NCBI GenBank assembly: GCA_937128795.1
Contig: CAKZMQ010000007.1
Coordinates: forward strand, 248,001-312,000
From: an uncultured Solirubrobacterales bacterium
Lineage (GTDB): Bacteria > Actinomycetota > Thermoleophilia > Solirubrobacterales > JACPNS01
Direction of reading: 5' to 3'
DNA length: 64,000 nucleotides
Made by a program: the position numbers and the translations under genes. This document shows, one piece after another, positions 28,233 to 36,320 of this stretch. Position 1 is the stretch's first letter. Each line of letters begins with the position of its first letter. A model generated the notes under the pieces. It had not been told where the DNA came from and did no database searches. It was given only the letters and a program-made list of their open reading frames with translations.

Positions 28233-29077
28233 CGCTCCGGTGTTATCTGCGTGCCGAAGCCCTCATCGGTGAACAGCTCAAGCAGGAGTCCGTGCGGAAC
28301 GCGCCCATCAACGATGCTCGCCGAACTACCGCCGCCGCGAATCGCGCTGACACACGCTGCCAGTTTTGGCTTCATCCCGCCGTCAACAGATGCCAGGGCC
28401 TTCTCGACTTCATCGGTCGTCGTCTGGCTGATCAAACTGTCTGGGTCGTTGGCGTCTCGTAACCAGCCGACGACATCGGTCAAGAAGATCGTCTTGGCCG
28501 CACCCAGCGCATGCGCGACCGCGCCGGCGGCCTCGTCTGCATTGATGTTGTAGGACTGGCCCGTCCGGTCGGAGCCGACGGAGGCGATCACCGAGATGTA
28601 GTCGTCGCGGATATGGTCGAGCAGACCGGTGTTGACGTGGTCAACCTTGCCGACAAAGCCGATGTCGCGCTCGTCGGGCATTGATTTGCTGACGCGGAAC
28701 AGCCCGCCGTCGTCGCCGGAAATTCCGACTGCGAGTTGGCCGTACCGGTTTATGCGCGCAACGATGTCCTTGTTGACCTTTCCGATCAACACCATCTTCG
28801 CGACGTCAACCGTGTCCTGGTCGGTCACGCGGAGGCCATCGACGAATTCGACCTCAAGACCCAGCTTGCCCATGTGCTCGCTGATCTCCTTGCCACCTCC
28901 GTGCACGATCACCGGGTTCATGCCGATGTACTTGAGCAGGACGACGTCGCGCGCAAACTCTTCGCGCAGCTGTTCGTCGACCATTGCGGCGCCGCCGTAT
29001 TTGATGACGATCGTCTCGCCGTGAAACTCCCGGATGTACGGGAGCGCCTCCAGCAGTGTTGCGACATCTCGGCTCAT
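28229..29077 (-). CDS. argB: Acetylglutamate kinase
   Basis: ETIVIKYGGAAM, VIVHGGGKEIS, NINADEAAGAVAHALGA. Confidence 0.95.
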   Translation of the reverse strand: MSRDVATLLEALPYIREFHGETIVIKYGGAAMVDEQLREEFARDVVLLKYIGMNPVIVHGGGKEISEHMGKLGLEVEFVDGLRVTDQDTVDVAKMVLIGKVNKDIVARINRYGQLAVGISGDDGGLFRVSKSMPDERDIGFVGKVDHVNTGLLDHIRDDYISVIASVGSDRTGQSYNINADEAAGAVAHALGAAKTIFLTDVVGWLRDANDPDSLISQTTTDEVEKALASVDGGMKPKLAACVSAIRGGGSSASIVDGRVPHGLLLELFTDEGFGTQITPER

Positions 29078-29087
29078 GACTGGCTCC

Positions 29088-30383
29088 TCAGGTTGTGTAT
29101 TCGGCGTTGAGGGTCACGTAGTCGTGCCCGAGGTCACTGAAATAGACAATGGAACTGGCGCCTTCGCCCGGAATCTTCACGTCGTACTCGACCTCGCGGC
29201 CGCTTACAGCTTCATTCAGCGCGTCGACGTCGAAGCGGTTTGCGATGCCATTGCTTGCCACCTCCACGCCTTCGATCGTGATGTCGATCTGCTCGGGGCC
29301 ACCAGTGGCAAGGGCCATCCCGACCGATTGCATAATCCTGCCCCAATTCGGATCGCCGCCGTTGAGAGCCGTCTTGACGAGCGGCGAATCGGCGATCGCG
29401 CGAGCGGTTCTTTCGCAGGTGGCGGAGTCGCCACCGGTGACGGTTACGCGGCCGATGCGATCGGCGCCTTCGCCGTCGCGCACCAGCGAGATCGCCAAGC
29501 CCGTAAGCAGCGCGTCAAGTGCCGAAGCAAACGTTTCTGCGTCTTCGGAGTTCGAAGCCACTTCCACCCCGCTGGCACCATTGGCAATCAGGAATACGGA
29601 GTCGTTGGTCGAAAGTTGGGCGTCCACGGTCACTCGGTCGAACGAGCCCGCGACCGCACCGCCGAGCAGGTCGTCGGCGAGCTCAGCAGTGATTGCCGCG
29701 TCGGTCTCGATAAATGCGAGCAGCGTCGCGTGCGGCTGCGGCTTGCCACCGTGCAGCGGAGCGATCATGCCCGCGCCTTTGGCCTGTGCCGAAAGCGTCA
29801 CTTCGCCACTTGGCAATTCAACCTTCAGCGTTGCCATCTTCGGCCAGAGGTCTGTGGTCATGATTGCCTGCGCGAAGCCAAGCGCGTTGTCCGGCTTGAG
29901 CTCGCGAACGACGGTGGACGCGCCCTTGGCTATCGCGCGCGAGTCGAGCTGAACGCCGATTACGCCGGTCGAAGCGACGGCGACGCGGTTCTCGGGAGCA
30001 CCGCAAGCCATCGCCGCGGCGCCCTGCATGTAGAAGGCGTTGTCGCGACCGAATGGACCGGTCGCCGCGTTCGCGTTGCCGCTGTTGACGACGACCGCGC
30101 GAATTGCCGCCAGGTCGACCCGAGTGCGACAGACCTGGACCGGCGCAGCCGGCGCACTGGAAACCGTGAAGCGTGCTGCCGAGGTCGTCGCCTCGACGTC
30201 GCTGACGATGATGCCGAAGTCCGTGTTGCCGCTCGGTTTGATTCCCGCGGCAACACCTCCGGCTCGAAAGCCCTTGGGCAGCGTGCGAGGATCGACGACC
30301 TTCGAATGATCGGGCAGCTCGACCCAGCGACTGTCGAACAGCGAGGGAATCTCCACGGCCGCCTGTTCGGCTTCAACTGACAT
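29088..30383 (-). CDS. argJ: Glutamate N-acetyltransferase / amino-acid acetyltransferase
   Basis: VASTGVIGVQLD, TVDAQLSTNDSVFLIANGASG, DPNWGRIMQSVG. Confidence 0.95.
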   Translation of the reverse strand: MSVEAEQAAVEIPSLFDSRWVELPDHSKVVDPRTLPKGFRAGGVAAGIKPSGNTDFGIIVSDVEATTSAARFTVSSAPAAPVQVCRTRVDLAAIRAVVVNSGNANAATGPFGRDNAFYMQGAAAMACGAPENRVAVASTGVIGVQLDSRAIAKGASTVVRELKPDNALGFAQAIMTTDLWPKMATLKVELPSGEVTLSAQAKGAGMIAPLHGGKPQPHATLLAFIETDAAITAELADDLLGGAVAGSFDRVTVDAQLSTNDSVFLIANGASGVEVASNSEDAETFASALDALLTGLAISLVRDGEGADRIGRVTVTGGDSATCERTARAIADSPLVKTALNGGDPNWGRIMQSVGMALATGGPEQIDITIEGVEVASNGIANRFDVDALNEAVSGREVEYDVKIPGEGASSIVYFSDLGHDYVTLNAEYTT

Positions 30384-31401
30384 CGCGTGCGCCTTTCCCG
30401 TGCAGCAAACCGGCGGTCTCGTCGATGCCTAGCATCACGTTGAGATTCTGAATCGCCTGGCCGGCGGCGCCCTTCCAGAGATTGTCAATCACGCAGTAGA
30501 CGATCACGCGTCCGGTGTCCTGTTCGACTGCCGGGTGGATCGCCGCCATGTTGGTGTCGCGGACGTCACGCACGCCCGGGGCATCCTCGCGAATGCGAAT
30601 GAACGGCTCTTCGGCATAGAACTCGTTGAAGCGATCGAGCAGCGACCGCTGGTCGATCGGCTCGTCCGGCTGCAGATAGCAAGTCGCGAGTATCCCCTGG
30701 TCGAGCGGGACCAGGTGGGTGGCGAAGGAAACGCGCTCGATCGGTAGTTCCATCTCGAGTTCTGCGCGGTGCCGGTGGCGGCCGATGCTGTAGGGCGAGA
30801 CGTTCTCCACTACGGAGACGAAATGGGTCTTGTCGGTGGCGCCGCGACCGGCGCCAGAAACGCCCGCCTTGACGTCGACGATCACGTCGTCGGTCAGATC
30901 CGCCAGCGGGTAGAGCGCGAGCAGAGCTGCGGTCGAGTTGCAGCCCGGATTGGCGACGAGGTCAGCGGTGCGCAGCTCCTCGCGATGCGTTTCGGTCAAT
31001 CCGAAAACCGCGCGTTCAATTAGTTCCGCGCGCTCGTGCGGTTGGTAGTACTCCTCATAGGCCGCCCGCGAAAGACGAAAGTCCGCAGACAGGTCGACGA
31101 CTTTCAGTCCGCGTTCGATCAGCGCGGCCACGGTCGGAGCCGCGGCCATGTGCGGGTAAGCGACGATCGCGGCGTCGTTGGCCTCTGCAATCGCATCGAG
31201 ATCCGGTTCAGCGAGTGTCAGCGGGACGTCATAGCGCGGGTGGACGTCGCAGAGCCGCGCGCCGGCGTCACTGCGCGCGGTGATCGTGGTCAGTTCCAGG
31301 TGCGGGTGCCGCCAGACGATGTCCGCCGTAAGCGCACCGGCGTAGCCGGCAGCGCCGAGCACCGCGATGCGATGTTCGCCCGCATCAGCCACGAAGCGCA
31401 C
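30373..31401 (-). CDS. argC: N-acetyl-gamma-glutamyl-phosphate reductase
   Basis: IAVLGAAGYAGALTADIVWRHP, LVANPGCNSTAALLALYPL, GVSGAGRGATDKTHFVSV. Confidence 0.95.
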   Translation of the reverse strand: MRFVADAGEHRIAVLGAAGYAGALTADIVWRHPHLELTTITARSDAGARLCDVHPRYDVPLTLAEPDLDAIAEANDAAIVAYPHMAAAPTVAALIERGLKVVDLSADFRLSRAAYEEYYQPHERAELIERAVFGLTETHREELRTADLVANPGCNSTAALLALYPLADLTDDVIVDVKAGVSGAGRGATDKTHFVSVVENVSPYSIGRHRHRAELEMELPIERVSFATHLVPLDQGILATCYLQPDEPIDQRSLLDRFNEFYAEEPFIRIREDAPGVRDVRDTNMAAIHPAVEQDTGRVIVYCVIDNLWKGAAGQAIQNLNVMLGIDETAGLLHGKGARDVS

Positions 31402-33778
31402 CGCCGATTTCTTCGAGCTTCTTCGTGATCGAAGCGCGAGCCTTCTCGGTGTCCTTGTCGGTCAACGTGCGATCAGGTGCGGAGTAGGTCAGGCGAATCG
31501 CAAGTGACTTCTTTCCCTCGCCCACTTGCTCGCCCTCGAATACGTCAAAGACCGTGGCCTCCTTCAGCATTCTGCCGCCCGAAGCGTGAACTACGTCAAC
31601 GACGTCGGCAGCCGGGACGTTGCTGTCAACGACGACCGCGATGTCCTCGCGGGCAGGCGGAAAGGTTGATATCGCTTCGTAAGTGACTGCCGACGGCAAT
31701 TCTTCAGCGACCAGTCCAAGGTTCAGCTCTACCGCAACGGCCGATGGGACGTCGTGCTGCTTTGCGACCGTTGGATGGAGCTCTCCGAGGTAGCCAATCG
31801 AATCGTCACCGATCAAAAGCTCTGCAGAGCGACCGGGGATCAAGTACGGTCGCGCCGCAGCGTCTACCGGTGCAAAACCGATCGACACACCCGAGCTTGA
31901 CGCGAGCGCTTCGACGACGCCTTTGAGCGCGTAGAAATCGCCGCCCTCTGGCTGGCTGCGCCACGTCTTGGCGGTCGTGTCACCACTGATCAGGAGTGCG
32001 AGGGCGGTGTGCTCGCGAGGGTCATCAACGGTGCCCCCATAAACCGCGCCGATTTCGAACAACTTGACCGCCTCCGCGCCACGCGCAAAATTGTGCTTCG
32101 CTGCTTCGAGCAGACCGGGCAGCACCAGCGGTCGCATGACCGACTGGTCCTCGCTGAGCGGGTTCGCGATCTTCAGGCGTTCGATCGCGAGTTTGCCGTC
32201 CGGTGCGAGCGCGTCGATCGCAGCGTCGTTGATGAAGCTCCAGGTGATCGCCTCGTGGAATCCGTTGGCCGCCAGCAGATCTTCGTAGGCGCGCTTGAGC
32301 TGCTGCGCGCCACTCAGTCGACCGATCGCAGTCGGCGCTGCCGGCAGCGTTGCCGGGAATTTGTCAACTCCATCGACGCGCGCGACCTCCTCGATCAAAT
32401 CGGCTTCGCGCGTGACGTCGGCGGCGCGATAGTGCGGTGGTGTCGCGTCGAGTTCGTCACCATCGATCGCAACCGCAAAGTCGAGACGCTCGAGTATCTC
32501 CGCGCAGCGCTCAATCGGAATGTCAGTGCCGAGCAGCCCGGTCACGCGGTTTGCGCGCAATCTGATCGGCTGGGGACTCGCAGTGTCGCTGGCGACGTCG
32601 ATCGTTTCACTGACCAGTTCGGCGCCGGTCAGCTCAACCATAAACGCGCTGGCGATCTCCTGAACTTCAAGCGGGAGTTGGACAGAGAGACCCTTCTCGA
32701 AACGGCCGCTGGCCTCGCTGCGCAGCGCCAACAACTGGCTCGTGCGATGGATATTCGGACCATTCCAGTTGGCGATCTCGAGCAGTACGTTCGTGGTCGA
32801 ATCGGAAACCTCGCTGACCGCGCCGCCCATGATTCCGGCGATCGCCGTCGGTCCCTCGGCGTCGCAGACCAAAACCGTCTGCTCGTCGACCTCGCGCTCG
32901 ATGCCGTCAAGCGTCGTGACCTTTTCGCCGGCAACGGCGTTGCGTACGATGATCTTCTCTCCGCGGATCTTGTCCATGTCGAAGGCGTGCATCGGCTGGC
33001 CGGTCAACAGCATCACGTAGTTGGTGATGTCGACGACATTGTTGATCGGGCGCTGGCCCGCGGCGGACAGCCGTTGTTTGAGCCAGAGTGGCGACGGTCC
33101 GACCGTGACGCCTCGAAAGATCCGCGCAGTGAAGCGCGGGCAAAGTGCGTGGTTTTCTACCTCGATCGTGTAGCTCTCGGATCCCTTTGGTTTTGGGCCA
33201 GTTTGCAGCTCTGCAAGCGGTTTCCCGGTGATCGCGTGCACCTCACGCGCGATTCCGTGCACGCCGAGGCAGTCGGGGCGATTCGGCGTGATCTCCAGTT
33301 CAAGCACGTCCTGACCAGGCGGAAACACCTCGGCCAGCGCGGTCCCGGCACGCAGCGACTCGTCGAGCACCATGATCCCGTCGTGGTCCTCACTGATCTC
33401 GAGTTCGCGCTCGGAAAGGATCATTCCGTTGCTCTCGACGCCGCGTAGCTTCGCCTTCTTGATCTTCATTCCGCCGGGCAACTCACCACCGGGCAGGACC
33501 ACAGGCACGGTCAGGCCTGCAGTCACATTCGGTGCACCGCAGACGATCGTCTTCGCCTCGCCGTCACCTACATCGACTGTGGTGACGCTGAGCTTGTCGG
33601 CGTCCGGGTGTTTTTCGCAGGTAAGCACCTTGCCAACCACGAAGAATTCATCGCTGGACGCGCCGTGCCGACCGATTCGTTCGACCTCGGTACCGGTCAT
33701 CGCCAGGCGTTCGGCGAGCTGTGCGATTTCGAGACCGGAATCGCAGTATTCGTTCAGCCATTGCATTGGCACGCGCAT
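31385..33778 (-). CDS. pheT: Phenylalanyl-tRNA synthetase beta subunit
   Basis: MRVPMQWLNEYCDSGLEIAQLAERL, tRNA-bind, B3/B4, B5 and FDX-ACB regions; TGATG overlap with pheS. Confidence 0.95.
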   Translation of the reverse strand: MRVPMQWLNEYCDSGLEIAQLAERLAMTGTEVERIGRHGASSDEFFVVGKVLTCEKHPDADKLSVTTVDVGDGEAKTIVCGAPNVTAGLTVPVVLPGGELPGGMKIKKAKLRGVESNGMILSERELEISEDHDGIMVLDESLRAGTALAEVFPPGQDVLELEITPNRPDCLGVHGIAREVHAITGKPLAELQTGPKPKGSESYTIEVENHALCPRFTARIFRGVTVGPSPLWLKQRLSAAGQRPINNVVDITNYVMLLTGQPMHAFDMDKIRGEKIIVRNAVAGEKVTTLDGIEREVDEQTVLVCDAEGPTAIAGIMGGAVSEVSDSTTNVLLEIANWNGPNIHRTSQLLALRSEASGRFEKGLSVQLPLEVQEIASAFMVELTGAELVSETIDVASDTASPQPIRLRANRVTGLLGTDIPIERCAEILERLDFAVAIDGDELDATPPHYRAADVTREADLIEEVARVDGVDKFPATLPAAPTAIGRLSGAQQLKRAYEDLLAANGFHEAITWSFINDAAIDALAPDGKLAIERLKIANPLSEDQSVMRPLVLPGLLEAAKHNFARGAEAVKLFEIGAVYGGTVDDPREHTALALLISGDTTAKTWRSQPEGGDFYALKGVVEALASSSGVSIGFAPVDAAARPYLIPGRSAELLIGDDSIGYLGELHPTVAKQHDVPSAVAVELNLGLVAEELPSAVTYEAISTFPPAREDIAVVVDSNVPAADVVDVVHASGGRMLKEATVFDVFEGEQVGEGKKSLAIRLTYSAPDRTLTDKDTEKARASITKKLEEIGGALRG

Positions 33779-34869
33779 CAGACTCTGCCTCCCGACGAAA
33801 TACCGAACGACTCGAACTGCCCGAGCATCCGCAGATCGTTCTCGTAGAACAGCCTCAAGTCTGGAATGCCGTGTTTGAGGAAAGCGATGCGTTCGACGCC
33901 CATCCCAAAGGCAAATCCCTGAACAGTCTCGGGGTCGTAACCGCTCTCGCGCACATAGGAGAAGACATTCGGATCGACCATGCCCGCACCGAGGATTTCG
34001 ATCCAGCCGGTGCCCTTGCAGAGGTTGCAACGCGCGCCGTCCTTCAAGAACCCCTTGCCACCGCACTTGAAACAGGAGACGTCGACTTCCACCGACGGCT
34101 CGGTGAACGGGAAGAAGTGCGGGCGCAGCCTTACTTCTCTTTGGTCACCAAAGATCGCCTTCGAAAACTCGAGCAGCGTGCCTCGAAGATCTGTGAGCGT
34201 GATGCCCTCGTCAACGGCCAACCCCTCGATTTGATGGAACATCGGCGTGTGTGTGGCGTCCGAGTCGCGGCGATAGACCTTTCCGGGGACGATCACGAAG
34301 ACCGGTGGCGGCTGCTGCTCCATCACGCGGATCTGAACCGGTGAGGTGTGCGTGCGCAGAAGCACATCGTCCTGGAAGTAGAAAGTGTCGGTCCATTCGC
34401 GCGCAGGGTGGTTGGGCGAGTGGTTGAGCGCGTCAAAGTTGTAGTGAACCTTCTCGACCTCCGGCCCCTCGGCCACTTGGTATCCCATCCCGATGAAGAC
34501 GTCCTCGATCTCACGGCGCGTTCGCGATATCGGATGGAGTGATCCACCGCCGATTGCTGGCGAACCGGGCAAAGAAATGTCCAGCCGGTCCTGCTCAAGC
34601 AGTTGATTGAGCTCGGCCGTTTCCAGCGACTCCTGGCGCGCGGCGAGAAGTTGCTCAAGTTTTCCGCGGGTTTGGTTGCCGGCCTTTCCGACTGGACCCT
34701 TCTCTTCGGCAGGAAGCGTCGCGATCGATTTGAGGATGTCGTTGAGCTCGGCCTTGCGGCCGAGGTATCGCACGCGCGCATCCTCGAGTTCGGCGAGCGT
34801 TTCCGCAGCGCCGATCGCCGAGGCGGCGTTGGCCTCGATTGCCTGAATTTTTTCAACTGTTTCTGACAA
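33778..34869 (-). CDS. pheS: Phenylalanyl-tRNA synthetase alpha subunit
   Basis: HPISRTRREIEDVFIGMGYQVAEGPEVE, SYVRESGYDPETVQGFAFGMGVERIAFLKHGI. Confidence 0.96.
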   Translation of the reverse strand: MSETVEKIQAIEANAASAIGAAETLAELEDARVRYLGRKAELNDILKSIATLPAEEKGPVGKAGNQTRGKLEQLLAARQESLETAELNQLLEQDRLDISLPGSPAIGGGSLHPISRTRREIEDVFIGMGYQVAEGPEVEKVHYNFDALNHSPNHPAREWTDTFYFQDDVLLRTHTSPVQIRVMEQQPPPVFVIVPGKVYRRDSDATHTPMFHQIEGLAVDEGITLTDLRGTLLEFSKAIFGDQREVRLRPHFFPFTEPSVEVDVSCFKCGGKGFLKDGARCNLCKGTGWIEILGAGMVDPNVFSYVRESGYDPETVQGFAFGMGVERIAFLKHGIPDLRLFYENDLRMLGQFESFGISSGGRV

Positions 34870-34883
34870 CGCTGTTCTTCGCC

Positions 34884-35630
34884 CTATTTAGTTGTTTCTT
34901 GGTTGATTCCCTTTGACAGCTCGTAAAGCGCAATCGTGGCTGCCATCGCGACGTTCAACGATTCCGGACCGCCGGAGCGCATCGGGATACGCGCAACGAC
35001 GTCAGCCGCTTCAATCAACTCGCTACCCAGACCATCGCGTTCGCTGCCGATAGCGAGCACGATCGGCGCTGCCAGTTCGAGCTGGCCGATGTCGTTCGAT
35101 CCCGATGCATCCAACGCAACGATCGTTCCGCGTAGATCAGCGAGTTGCGAGTCGGACTGCGGCGGGTGAGTGAAAGTCGTCCCCATCGCTGCCCGCAGAG
35201 CCTTTGGCGAGTACGGATCGGCTGACTCGTTTGCGAAGCAGACCGGCGAGTCCGTGAACGCGGCGGCCGAACGGATGATCGTTCCGACGTTTCCCGGATC
35301 ACTCACGCCCGGTGCAAAGAGCGTCAATGCGCCGCCGCCAACCGGCGCCTGTGCCAGATGCGCGAATACGCCCACCACGCGAGCGCCAGATCCGAGCGCG
35401 CAGGCACCCGCGAGCAGGTCGTAGTCAACAATCAATGCGCGTTCGTGACCGGCGAATTCGGGGGGCGCATCGGGCGCACAGAAAATCGTCTCCGGCTGCC
35501 GTCCGGCCGACAATGCCGCAGCGACCAGATCTTCACCCTCCGCGGCAAACTTGCCGGTGCGCAGCCGAAAGCGCTTCTGCTGAAGCTTTTTCAGATCCTT
35601 GAGATGTGGATTGTCCTTGGAGGTGATCAT
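34884..35630 (-). CDS. TrmH/SpoU-family RNA methyltransferase
   Basis: DPGNVGTIIRSAAAF, LAIGSERDGLGSELI, SLNVAMAATIALYEL; start MITSKDNPHLKDL. Confidence 0.88.
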   Translation of the reverse strand: MITSKDNPHLKDLKKLQQKRFRLRTGKFAAEGEDLVAAALSAGRQPETIFCAPDAPPEFAGHERALIVDYDLLAGACALGSGARVVGVFAHLAQAPVGGGALTLFAPGVSDPGNVGTIIRSAAAFTDSPVCFANESADPYSPKALRAAMGTTFTHPPQSDSQLADLRGTIVALDASGSNDIGQLELAAPIVLAIGSERDGLGSELIEAADVVARIPMRSGGPESLNVAMAATIALYELSKGINQETTK

Positions 35631-35682
35631 CTGATTTCTTGTTCGCGGTTCGGATTTGGGCAGAAAGTGCGGTTTCGGGCAT

Positions 35683-35711
35683 AAAAAAAGGCGCCCGGTC
35701 AAGAGGCGCCC
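35683..35711 (-). terminator. Rho-independent terminator downstream of rplT
   Basis: Minus strand GGGCGCC-TCTTGACC-GGGCGCC-TTTTTTT. Confidence 0.8.
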
Positions 35712-35745
35712 GTTGGGTTCGGTCGATTGAGCAGCGGTCAGCAGC

Positions 35746-36102
35746 TCAAGCAACCGCCTCGCGGGCGGCCTCGGTAAAGCGTCGGAATGCCTCGCTGTCG
35801 TGGACGGCGATATCGGCGAGCATCTTGCGGTCAACGTCGATCTCGGCGACCTTCAAGCCATGCATCAACTGCGAGTAGCTCATTCCCTCTTGGCGAGCGG
35901 CTGCGTTGATTCGAGTGATCCACAAGCGGCGAAAATCGCGCTTCTTGTTGCGACGGTCGCGGTAGGCGTAGCTGTCTGATTTGAGCAGCTGCTCCTTGGC
36001 GCGGCGGTAGCTGGAGTTCTTCTCACCACGGTAACCCTTGGCGCGCGCGATCACTGCCTTGCGGCGACGACGTGATGCGACTGCGTTTGTTGAACGGGTC
36101 AT
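35746..36102 (-). CDS. rplT: 50S ribosomal protein L20
   Basis: [58 protein letters not shown]. Confidence 0.98.
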   Translation of the reverse strand: MTRSTNAVASRRRRKAVIARAKGYRGEKNSSYRRAKEQLLKSDSYAYRDRRNKKRDFRRLWITRINAAARQEGMSYSQLMHGLKVAEIDVDRKMLADIAVHDSEAFRRFTEAAREAVA

Positions 36103-36125
36103 TGGTCAGATTCTCCGGTGAAGTC

Positions 36126-36320
36126 CTATTTGCCGAGCAGTTTCTTGATGCGCGGTGCGGTGTCCTTGTGCATCGTGATCGGACGCGAAAAGTCGCGCTT
36201 GCGCTTGGCCGATTTGTGCTCGAGGTTGTGCGAAGACATGCCGTGGCGACCGCGAACCTTGCCGGTCCCGCTGGTGGTGAAGCGCTTCTTTGCGCCGCTG
36301 TGTGTCTTCTGCTTGGGCAT
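36126..36320 (-). CDS. rpmI: 50S ribosomal protein L35
   Basis: MPKQKTHSGAKKRFTTSGTGKVRGRHGMSSHNLEHKSAKRKRDF. Confidence 0.97.
   Translation of the reverse strand: MPKQKTHSGAKKRFTTSGTGKVRGRHGMSSHNLEHKSAKRKRDFSRPITMHKDTAPRIKKLLGK

Noticed and set aside
29034-30380. 448-aa plus-strand ORF
   Set aside because: Fully antisense to argJ, low-complexity Arg/Val-rich translation typical of GC-rich shadow ORFs.
32009-33448. 479-aa plus-strand ORF
   Set aside because: Antisense shadow of pheT, no recognisable motifs.
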